DNA from: Chloroflexota bacterium
Lineage (GTDB): Bacteria > Chloroflexota > Limnocylindria > QHBO01
Length of the DNA stretch: 29,846 bases
Direction: 5' to 3'
Assembly: GCA_013694645.1 (NCBI GenBank)
Contig: JACDBZ010000151.1
Coordinates: forward strand, 1-29,846
A program made the translations under genes and the position numbers. Position 1 is the stretch's first letter, and the number at the start of each line of letters is the position of its first letter. Positions 7,455 to 13,597 of this stretch are shown in pieces. The notes under the pieces are model-generated. The model saw only the letters and a program-made list of their open reading frames with translations. It did no database searches and was not told the origin of the DNA.

Positions 7455-8500
7455 GGACGAGGTGCTCCTTGTGGGTTGGTTGCGGCCATGCTCGGCCAAT
7501 GCGATCCTGCCCAGAAGGCGGGATCGGCCAGTCGTTCGGCGACGATCGGCAGGGTGCCGATGAGCGAGACGTCGTCCTTCAGCCGTGAAGGCTCCACCCG
7601 CACGCGGGATGCCGGAGTGGCGAAGGCGCGCCGCACGATCTCGAGCCGCACAACGTCGAGGAGATCCGGCCGATGCTCGGCGATGCTGCCGCCGATCACG
7701 ATCACATCGGGATTGAGAACGTTCACGAGGGACGCGCACATGGCGCCGATTGCCATCCAGGCGTGCGCGAGAATGTCGGCGCACGCCGCGTCGCCGTCGT
7801 CGGCGGCGCGTGCCAGCAGGGCGGCGTCGACCGCCTCGCCACTGGCGGCGAGCTCCGCGAGGCGCGGCGAGCCGCCACGGTCGAGCAGTGCCCGGCCATC
7901 GCGTGCCAGGGCGGTGCCGGACCCGATCGCCTCCACGTGGCCGATGCGACCACAGCCACAACGTGGGCCATCGAGCTCGACGACGAGATGGCCGATCTCG
8001 CCCGCCGTGCCATCCGGCCCGATGACCGGGCGCCCGTCGACGATCAGGCCGCCGCCGATGCCGGTGGAAACCGTCACGTAGATCGCGGTCCGGGCTCCGC
8101 GCGCGGAACCGTACCGCCATTCGGCCAGCACCGCAACGTTGGTGTCGCGCTCAAGGAACGTGGGCAGCTCGAGCGCCTGCGCCACGCGCATGGCCAGCGG
8201 CACGTCGCGCCAGCCGGCCAGGTTCGGTGGCGCGGTGACGATGCCCCTCCAGGGATCGAGCGGGCCTGGCGCGGAGATTCCGACCCCGACAGGCGTCGGC
8301 AGACCGGTCTCGCGGGCCGCGGCCCGAGCCTCGGCGGCCACCTTGCAGATTCGTGCGACGACCGCCTCGACCCCCTCCTCGTCGCGCGTGGGCACGGCAC
8401 GCCGCACATGAACAGCGAGATCGGAAGTGATGAGCGCCGCGCGGATCTGGGTGCCACCGAGATCGATCGCCAGGACCGGTCGATCGGTGAGCTCGTCCAC
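7451..8500 (-). CDS. ROK-family sugar kinase, probable glucokinase
   Basis: A 349-aa ROK protein without the N-terminal helix-turn-helix of ROK repressors, so an enzyme rather than a regulator. The ATP phosphate loop is AIDLGGTQIRAAL (residues 11-23), the catalytic Asp is D119 in ERDTNVA, a second nucleotide loop is STGIGGGLIVDG, and the sugar-binding GEIGHL holds H171. The ROK zinc motif CxCGxxGCxE appears as CGCGRIGHVE (181-190), so the third Cys is replaced by His. Position at the head of gap-pgk-eno suggests glucose phosphorylation, but ROK kinases also act on other hexoses such as N-acetylmannosamine or fructose. The GTG at 8500 is the first start; a -10-like TAGAAT lies 9 nt upstream. 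Confidence 0.88.
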   Translation of the reverse strand: MDELTDRPVLAIDLGGTQIRAALITSDLAVHVRRAVPTRDEEGVEAVVARICKVAAEARAAARETGLPTPVGVGISAPGPLDPWRGIVTAPPNLAGWRDVPLAMRVAQALELPTFLERDTNVAVLAEWRYGSARGARTAIYVTVSTGIGGGLIVDGRPVIGPDGTAGEIGHLVVELDGPRCGCGRIGHVEAIGSGTALARDGRALLDRGGSPRLAELAASGEAVDAALLARAADDGDAACADILAHAWMAIGAMCASLVNVLNPDVIVIGGSIAEHRPDLLDVVRLEIVRRAFATPASRVRVEPSRLKDDVSLIGTLPIVAERLADPAFWAGSHWPSMAATNPQGAPRP

Positions 8501-8509
8501 GTGGCCGTC

Positions 8510-8515
8510 ATTCTA
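8510..8515 (-). promoter_or_regulatory. Candidate -10 for the glycolytic operon
   Basis: On the minus strand TAGAAT (5 of 6 to the consensus) ends 9 nt before the GTG of the ROK kinase. No -35 is evident. Transcription would begin at or within a few bases of the start codon, so the operon mRNA may be leaderless; no Shine-Dalgarno sequence is present. Confidence 0.45.
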
Positions 8516-8533
8516 CCGATCGCGGAGGATGAC

Positions 8534-8563
8534 ATGAGGCGCGCCGGGACCGGCGCGCCTCAT
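8534..8563 (-). terminator. Strong hairpin after the zinc-ribbon gene
   Basis: ATGAGGCGCGCCGG and CCGGCGCGCCTCAT form a 13-14 bp stem with a 2-4 nt loop. It starts 18 nt after the stop of the 47-aa zinc-ribbon gene and ends before the promoter of the glycolytic operon. No U-run follows, but strength and placement fit a transcription barrier separating two minus-strand units. Confidence 0.65.
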
Positions 8564-8581
8564 GGGGTTGCGGAACGGCGA

Positions 8582-8725
8582 TCAGCCGCCGATCTTGAAC
8601 ATCTTTGTGCTGCAGACCGGGCAAACGCCTTCGGTTGCCGGCTTGCCGTTCTTCATCGTGATCTTGTTCTCGTTCAGCATCTCGCGCTTTGCCTTGCACT
8701 TGACGCAATAGGCTTCGGTCGCCAT
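8582..8725 (-). CDS. Small zinc-ribbon protein, DUF5679 family
   Basis: A 47-aa protein, starting MATEAYCVKCKAKREM and ending CPVCSTKMFKIGG. The two CxxC pairs (C7/C10 and C35/C38) would bind one zinc, and the central KITMKNGKPA is typical of DUF5679, whose function is unknown. The ATG at 8725 is preceded by GGGAGG at good spacing and lies 4 nt after the nucleoside phosphorylase stop, so the two are probably cotranscribed. A strong hairpin follows the gene. The frame continues upstream to 9109 inside the phosphorylase gene, but that extension is not conserved. Confidence 0.85.
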   Translation of the reverse strand: MATEAYCVKCKAKREMLNENKITMKNGKPATEGVCPVCSTKMFKIGG

Positions 8726-8729
8726 CGGT

Positions 8730-9623
8730 TCAATTGCCTCCCTGTTCGCCGGCCTCGGAGCCGGTCGGTGGTTGAGAGCCCCCCGCCTGTTGGTCGAACG
8801 ATGCTCCGCGACGGGCGATGAAATCGCCCCCTTCGGCGTCGACCTGCCAGAGCAGGTGGATGCCGGCCAGTCCGGCATCGATGCAGCGTGCCTCCGCGGC
8901 CTCCTTCGCCGCGCCTTCCAGAAACGTGCCGTCGGTCCGCTGCGCATAGGCTGCGCAAACGGTCCCAGACCGCAGTCCCGCCAGATGTGCCAGCACAAAG
9001 AGTGCCGACGACTCCATTTCGAGATTCGCAACACGCTGACGGCGAAGCTCATCTGCGAGCTCAGGATAGCGAACCGGGAGCGTGCGCATCTGCCGTCCCT
9101 GCGGAGCATAGAACCCGCTCGCGGTGGCGGTCAGCCCCACGTGGTACCTGATCCCCTGCTCTCGACAGCTGTGCTCGAGTGCCCAGACGACGTCGCGGTG
9201 AGCGATCGCCGGGAATCCAGGGTGAACGTAGAAGTCGGTCGTGTTCTCCAGCCGCACCGCCCCGGTCGAGACGATGAGATCCCCGAGTCCGATCGTCGGC
9301 TGGAGGGCGCCTGACGAGCCGATGCGGATAAAGGTCGCGTGGTCGGTGATCTCCATCACCTCGGCGAGCACGATCTCGACGTTGTCCGTGCCCATGCCGG
9401 TCGACATGCAGCTGATGGGCATGCCGCGGTAGATGCCCGTGGCGGTCGTGATCTCGCGGTTGCTCCGCTCGAGCTCGATTGCATCCCAGCGGGACGCGAC
9501 CCTGGACACGCGTCCCGGGTCGCCGACGAGCAGGACATACTCCGCCAGCTCGCCCCGCTCGAGGGCGATGTGGTATTGACGGTTCCCGGTTAGCGGTGCA
9601 TCCGCCTGGGTCCGCTCGGACAA
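8730..9623 (-). CDS. Nucleoside phosphorylase (PNP/UDP family)
   Basis: A 297-aa protein of the PNP_UDP_1 fold, which splits nucleosides with phosphate into base and ribose-1-phosphate. The phosphate loop is LLVGDPGRV, followed by the STGMGTDNVEIVL loop, the strand IRIGSSGALQ, GDLIVSTGAVRLENTTDFYV, and the ribose-binding NLEMESSALFVLA. The pattern is closest to uridine-phosphorylase-like enzymes, but base specificity cannot be read with confidence. I place the start at TTG 9623 because GAGGAGG lies directly upstream; GTG 9665, 14 codons earlier, has no such site. It follows the large surface protein gene by 48 nt and precedes the zinc-ribbon gene by 4 nt. The last ~25 residues (Gly/Gln/Pro rich) are not conserved. 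Confidence 0.85.
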   Translation of the reverse strand: MSERTQADAPLTGNRQYHIALERGELAEYVLLVGDPGRVSRVASRWDAIELERSNREITTATGIYRGMPISCMSTGMGTDNVEIVLAEVMEITDHATFIRIGSSGALQPTIGLGDLIVSTGAVRLENTTDFYVHPGFPAIAHRDVVWALEHSCREQGIRYHVGLTATASGFYAPQGRQMRTLPVRYPELADELRRQRVANLEMESSALFVLAHLAGLRSGTVCAAYAQRTDGTFLEGAAKEAAEARCIDAGLAGIHLLWQVDAEGGDFIARRGASFDQQAGGSQPPTGSEAGEQGGN

Positions 9624-9671
9624 GCGCCCTCCTCGTGCGTGAACGCGCTGGATGATACGCCGCACGCTCGG

Positions 9672-12599
9672 TCACGGGCCGCGCTCGTTCGGCAGGCGCA
9701 CCAGGGCGATCCGCGGCCCGGTCGACTCGAGATCGTCGCCACCATGCCCGTGGCTGCCATGCTCGTCGCCCGCCGCATCATCCGGCAGGTCCGATCCACG
9801 GCGGCGGATGACGATCACGGCGACGATGAGAATGACCACCCCGATCCCGAGCAGGCCGGCAGCCAGGACCCTTCGCCCATTGTCCGGTGCGGCGATGCCT
9901 GGGACCGATGCATCCGTGGTCAACCCTGGTGGCCGCGAGCTGGCCCCGGCTGCCGCGAGCAGCGTCAGCGCCGGCGCCCGACGGACTCCATCGCAACCGA
10001 CGAGGACGCCCGGCGGGTCTGCCACGGCCACGCCAACCACCGACACCATCCCGCCCGGCAGCTGGGTATCGGTGCCGCAGAGCCGCTCGACGGCGACGGT
10101 CAGCCCGTCCACCTGGAGGGCCTGATGGTCATGAGTGCCCGTCACGCGGCCGACGAGCGCGACCCAGGCGGGAGAATCGCCCGGACCGGGGACCGTCGTG
10201 GTGGGGGTCGCCGGAGAACCGGATCCGACGACGGTGTCTTCCTGGCGCGTCCCCAGCACGACCAGCGGGATTCCCGATCCTGCCTCCCCGTGGATCTCAC
10301 GCAGGCCGACCAGCTCGAGCGGGAGCGGGGTGGCTCGGCCCTCCAGAACGCGTTCGAGACGCTCGGACGAGGCTGGCGCAACGCCGACCAGCCGCACGCC
10401 GTCCCACAGGAGGCCGGCGACACCGAGCTCCGGCCACGCCGAAGCCACGAGCGTCGCACCGACGCGAATATCGGCGAGGCCCGCCTCGCCGATGGCAGCG
10501 AGCGAGGAGGCGTCCTCCACCGCCGAACCACCACCGTCGTCCGCGCCGGAGGCGGAGGCGGAGCTGGAGCCATCGGTACGTGCCGCCGCGTCGGTGGCCC
10601 CCGCCAGGATGCGCAGATCGCCAGCGCCACGGGGCCAGATCCGGTACCCGCGCAGCGGCTGAGCGCCGGTGGTTTCCTGGCCGAGGACTCCTCGCAGCTC
10701 GATCCAGACGCCGGCCACCAACGGGTCCTTGTCCGCTGCCAGGCCGGCGCCGAACGAGACGCGGAGGGGTCCGCTGCCGTCGTCGATCTCGAAGAAGACG
10801 GTTCCGCTCGAGGAGCGTCGCGCCGATGCCACCAGGGCGCCGCGCACGACGACGAGATGCGCTTCCGACGCCTCCGATGCGTCACCCGTGCGCAGGGCTC
10901 GCGCGGTGGGGTCCGGGGCCGTTCCGAGACGACGCGGCGCAACGGTGACGCGCAGCGACTCCATCCCACTCTTGGTCGACCGCACACCGGCGACCTCGAT
11001 CAGCTCGCCCAGAGAGACGGCTCCTGCCTCTTCGCCGAGTCGCAGCAGGATCGCGCCGCTCGCGTCCTGGATGACCGCGGATCCCGGCTCGATCGTGCCG
11101 GATGCGAGCGTGACGACGCCGCGCACCACGACCCTCGCGTTCTTGACTGCGGCGCGCGCATCTGCGATCGACACGACGCCGTCGGCCGGTGGCGACGGGC
11201 TCGCGCTCGGGCTCGGCTCTACGGAGTCACCTGGCGATGGCGTCGGCGTGGGGGCGGTGGAACGTTCAACGTCGTCCGGATCTCGAGGCTGGACGCGGTA
11301 CCCGGAAGATCCGGTACCCGACGAGTCGCGCTGCCCAACAACACCGACGACTTCGACCCGGACCCCATTCTGCCAGCCGGCCGTGTCGATCCCGGTTCCA
11401 GTCCCGACGACGACGCGGATGGCGCCACTCCCGTCATCGACGTCGAAGGCGAGGCCGCCGGTCAGCGAGGTCGGGCTCCCCTCGACCGTGCCGTCCACGC
11501 GCACCAGGTGAGCCTCGAGGGACTCATCCACCGCCCCGGTCGAGGACGCCACGACGATCGGCGCCCCGTCGGCGGGGCCGACGACAACGAGATCCTCCCC
11601 GGCCGCGCGGATCGTGCGTTGCGCGAAGCGATCGTCGAGCGTCCCGGTGACGACGAGATGGTCGCCGCGCGCAAACGACCCGCCGTCGAGCAGCACGGCG
11701 ATGCCTCCGCTGGCGTCGGCCACGTATCCGCCGCCATCGGCGAAGTCGGATCTGGTCAGCGCATCCCCCTCGACGGTCACGGTGCTGTCATCGGGCATCC
11801 CTCGCGCGGTTGCGATCGAGATCGGCGTCGGCCCGGACGTTGGCGTCGGAGTTGGAGTCGGTGATGGGGAAGGGGATGGGGATGGAGTCGCCGAGGCTGT
11901 CGGCGCCGGCGTACCGGACGGGGATGGGCTCATCGTGGGGCCGGGATCGGACGGATCGGGCACGGGCGGCGACCCGCTGTTCTGCGGGTCGGGCAGCGTT
12001 TGGACGAAGAAGTCGGCGGCATTGGCATCGGTGTCGACGGTCGAACCGGCCGATCCGCCGGGGAGCCGTTCGAGGCTTGCGCCGGGTGGCGGCGCCACAG
12101 CGGGCACCCCCTCGAGCCATGAGCTGGCTGCGGTCCCCCAGCCGACAGCGTCGATCGCGGTGCTGGCGCCCTGGATCCGAATGGCGACACTGCCGCCGGT
12201 GGCGGCCATGCCGCTCGCGTAGAGAGCATCGGCTATGGGTGCGAAGACGCCGAGCTCGTTCGCGACGAGGATGTGCCCTCCGGGCGGCACCTCCGGCGCA
12301 CCGAGATCCCATGCGGCCCTTCGGCTGACCGTCGCGCCGCTGGCCGTGACATAGACCAGCTCCAGTCCCTGGAGCGGCAGCGGCGCCGCCGATGGATTGT
12401 AGATCTCGATCATCTCGTCACTGGCGCTCGCGCCCCCGGTCATCACCTCGCTGACGACGAGGTGGTCGACCCCGGACGCGGAGGTTCGATCGACCATCCC
12501 GACCGGCAGATACGCCGTCAGGAGCAGGCAGACCATCACTGAGCGAACCAGGGCGGACATCCCGCGCGACGGAGGAGCGTTGGATTCGGAAACGGACAT
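9672..12599 (-). CDS. Large surface protein: lamin-tail domain, OB-like repeats, C-terminal membrane anchor
   Basis: A 975-aa exported protein. The signal segment is at about 14-38. A lamin-tail (LTD) domain follows at about 45-160 (HLVVSEVMTGG, EMIEIYNPS, LVANELGVF). A Pro/Ser/Thr linker occupies 203-257. Residues 258-345, 355-445, 474-560 and 575-668 look like OB-fold units of the kind found in secreted nucleases (VxVEG...GGGYVADASGGIAVLL; FDVDDGSGAIRV; FEIDDGSGPLRV), with weaker units to about 880. A transmembrane helix at 910-932 precedes a basic stop-transfer stretch and a His/Gly-rich cytoplasmic tail. LTD plus OB units occur in extracellular nucleases and adhesins, but I see no nuclease catalytic domain, so a binding or scaffold role is as likely. 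The ATG at 12599 is used; ATG at residue 14 is an alternative. It probably heads an operon with the nucleoside phosphorylase. Confidence 0.75.
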   Translation of the reverse strand: MSVSESNAPPSRGMSALVRSVMVCLLLTAYLPVGMVDRTSASGVDHLVVSEVMTGGASASDEMIEIYNPSAAPLPLQGLELVYVTASGATVSRRAAWDLGAPEVPPGGHILVANELGVFAPIADALYASGMAATGGSVAIRIQGASTAIDAVGWGTAASSWLEGVPAVAPPPGASLERLPGGSAGSTVDTDANAADFFVQTLPDPQNSGSPPVPDPSDPGPTMSPSPSGTPAPTASATPSPSPSPSPTPTPTPTSGPTPISIATARGMPDDSTVTVEGDALTRSDFADGGGYVADASGGIAVLLDGGSFARGDHLVVTGTLDDRFAQRTIRAAGEDLVVVGPADGAPIVVASSTGAVDESLEAHLVRVDGTVEGSPTSLTGGLAFDVDDGSGAIRVVVGTGTGIDTAGWQNGVRVEVVGVVGQRDSSGTGSSGYRVQPRDPDDVERSTAPTPTPSPGDSVEPSPSASPSPPADGVVSIADARAAVKNARVVVRGVVTLASGTIEPGSAVIQDASGAILLRLGEEAGAVSLGELIEVAGVRSTKSGMESLRVTVAPRRLGTAPDPTARALRTGDASEASEAHLVVVRGALVASARRSSSGTVFFEIDDGSGPLRVSFGAGLAADKDPLVAGVWIELRGVLGQETTGAQPLRGYRIWPRGAGDLRILAGATDAAARTDGSSSASASGADDGGGSAVEDASSLAAIGEAGLADIRVGATLVASAWPELGVAGLLWDGVRLVGVAPASSERLERVLEGRATPLPLELVGLREIHGEAGSGIPLVVLGTRQEDTVVGSGSPATPTTTVPGPGDSPAWVALVGRVTGTHDHQALQVDGLTVAVERLCGTDTQLPGGMVSVVGVAVADPPGVLVGCDGVRRAPALTLLAAAGASSRPPGLTTDASVPGIAAPDNGRRVLAAGLLGIGVVILIVAVIVIRRRGSDLPDDAAGDEHGSHGHGGDDLESTGPRIALVRLPNERGP
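11829..11993 (-). repeat. Low-complexity Pro/Ser/Thr linker repeat
   Basis: This stretch encodes residues 203-257 of the surface protein, largely alternating Pro with Ser or Thr (PSPSPSPTPTPTPT). The plus strand is G-rich, with runs such as GATGGGGAAGGGGATGGGG near 11865-11885. Such linkers usually separate folded modules outside the cell, and the DNA is prone to length variation. Confidence 0.75.
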
Positions 12600-12650
12600 A
12601 GCTCGTACCTCGGCTGTGGAGGCGCAGGTCGACGCAGGATGCTCGCTGAC

Positions 12651-12683
12651 CGCTTACCGCTCGCTTAGCGGCCGCTTACCGTG
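12651..12683. promoter_or_regulatory. Three direct repeats at 11-bp spacing (response-regulator-type site)
   Basis: CGCTTACCGCT, CGCTTAGCGGC and CGCTTACCGTG lie end to end at 12651, 12662 and 12673, sharing CGCTTA(C/G)CG in each 11-bp unit. One helical turn per repeat is the geometry bound by PhoB/OmpR-type winged-helix regulators, including the three-repeat pho boxes of cyanobacteria. The array lies in the 115-bp divergent region between the surface protein gene and a plus-strand membrane protein gene. The third repeat falls at the -35 position of the plus-strand promoter. The regulator's identity is an inference. Confidence 0.6.
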
Positions 12684-12705
12684 CGCCCTGGATGACCGGT
12701 ACAAT
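12676..12705 (+). promoter_or_regulatory. Candidate promoter for the four-TM protein gene
   Basis: TACAAT at 12700-12705 matches 5 of 6 of the -10 consensus. The -35 position holds TTACCG (12676-12681, 18-bp spacer), a poor match that is part of the third 11-bp repeat, as in activator-dependent promoters. The ATG at 12715 is 9 nt after the -10, so the transcript would be leaderless or nearly so. Confidence 0.5.
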
Positions 12706-12714
12706 CCGGCGGCA

Positions 12715-13359
12715 ATGTCCATCGAAGACCGATCCGCCTCGCGCGCTGAGGCGCGCAGACGTGCCCGCCTTGCCGCTCGCGGCGAGCCGCCCGAGCCAAT
12801 CACCGGCGATCCGGAACCCGAGACGCGGCCGAGTCGCGGCGGATTCCTGACTCGCATGTTCCCGCCGGCGCCGCCGCTGCCGAACCGACCGGACCCGCTC
12901 GCCGGATTCAACGGCAGCGGACCGCTCCGTCCCGTGACCGAGCGCCTCTACCTGCTGGGCCGCAATCCACTTGCGTGGATCGTGCCGAGCCTGGGCGCGA
13001 CCGTCGGGCTCATCGCCTCCCTCAGCTATGCGACCGGGTTCATCGGTCTGGTCGGAACCTTCCTCCTGTTCGGCTCGCTGATTGCCGCCGGCTGGTTCGG
13101 TTGGCAGCGACCGGCGCTGTTCGGCGTGACTGCGGCCCTCGCGGCCTTCTTGATCGCGACCGCCCTTTCGTTTCTCTACTTCGCCGATCGCGGCGCAGGG
13201 CCGGAAACGTTCGCAGGTACGCAGATCATCCTCAACTCCATCCTCGGCGGGCTGTACCAGGGCGCGCTCGGCTTCCTGGGCGGCTGGTACGGCGGATATC
13301 TGCGGCGGCGCCAGACGCAGTTGAGCGCGGACCAGCGTCCGCGTCAGCGGCGCCGGTAA
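12715..13359 (+). CDS. Four-TM membrane protein of unknown function
   Basis: A 214-aa protein I do not recognise. Residues 1-60 are polar and presumably cytoplasmic: a basic Arg/Ala stretch (RAEARRRARLAARGE) followed by a Pro-rich region. Hydrophobic segments lie at about 86-105, 107-127, 133-156 and 172-195, the last Gly-rich (ILGGLYQGALGFLGGWYGGYL). A basic tail, RQRRR, ends the protein. The ATG at 12715 is chosen because it follows a good -10 element by 9 nt; the open frame upstream to 12580 crosses the promoter and repeats. It is divergent from the surface protein gene and shares its regulatory region, so the two may be co-regulated. Confidence 0.7.
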   Translation: MSIEDRSASRAEARRRARLAARGEPPEPITGDPEPETRPSRGGFLTRMFPPAPPLPNRPDPLAGFNGSGPLRPVTERLYLLGRNPLAWIVPSLGATVGLIASLSYATGFIGLVGTFLLFGSLIAAGWFGWQRPALFGVTAALAAFLIATALSFLYFADRGAGPETFAGTQIILNSILGGLYQGALGFLGGWYGGYLRRRQTQLSADQRPRQRRR

Positions 13360-13597
13360 CCGCGCCAGCATCCGGCACGCGACTTGCAACGCACCAGCGA
13401 CGTAGACATCGAGAGCACTTCGATCACGCCGAATCCTGCTGAAGCCCGTCGCTGACGGAAGCTCGGGCCAGACGCGACACGTTGCGGCTTCGCTCGTTCG
13501 CCTTGATCTCGCTCTTGACGTCTTCTGGGGGCTGTCGGGTTCCAGGACCCTCCGTACTGGAGCCGGGCGGCCCCCTCCTCATGCCCCGAGATGACTG
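13360..13597. other. Convergent intergenic region, no confident gene
   Basis: These 238 bp separate the four-TM protein gene (plus) from the end of carB (minus). A minus-strand frame from ATG 13582 to TGA 13424 could encode 52 aa (start MRRGPPGSSTEGPG, end DGLQQDSA). It lacks a good ribosome-binding site, matches no family I know and runs through a GC-rich hairpin, so I do not call it a gene. In particular, no MGS-like allosteric domain of CarB is found here in any frame. Confidence 0.5.
13527..13575 (-). terminator. GC-rich branched hairpin after carB
   Basis: GGGGGC (13527-13532) pairs with GCCCCC (13570-13575) and encloses two small hairpins, GGGT/ACCC and CTCC/GGAG. It begins 22 nt beyond the carB stop in the direction of carB transcription. 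There is no U-run, so a terminator role is tentative; a structured RNA element is an alternative. Confidence 0.35.

Noticed and set aside
6579..8081. 500-codon plus-strand frame across gap and the ROK kinase gene
   Set aside because: Antisense shadow; gap and the kinase are well conserved on the other strand.
7455..8120. N-terminal extension of gap in the open frame
   Set aside because: It overlaps the kinase gene, has no conserved sequence, and GTG 7454 starts the NAD-binding fold.
9639..11864. 741-codon plus-strand open frame antisense to the surface protein gene
   Set aside because: No recognisable domain and an Arg/Asp/Gly-biased composition typical of antisense frames in high-GC DNA. 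The minus strand encodes clear domains there.
13535..13550. GGGTTCCAGGACCC, reminiscent of a tRNA T-arm
   Set aside because: No acceptor stem, D-arm or anticodon arm can be folded around it; it is part of the GC-rich hairpin after carB.
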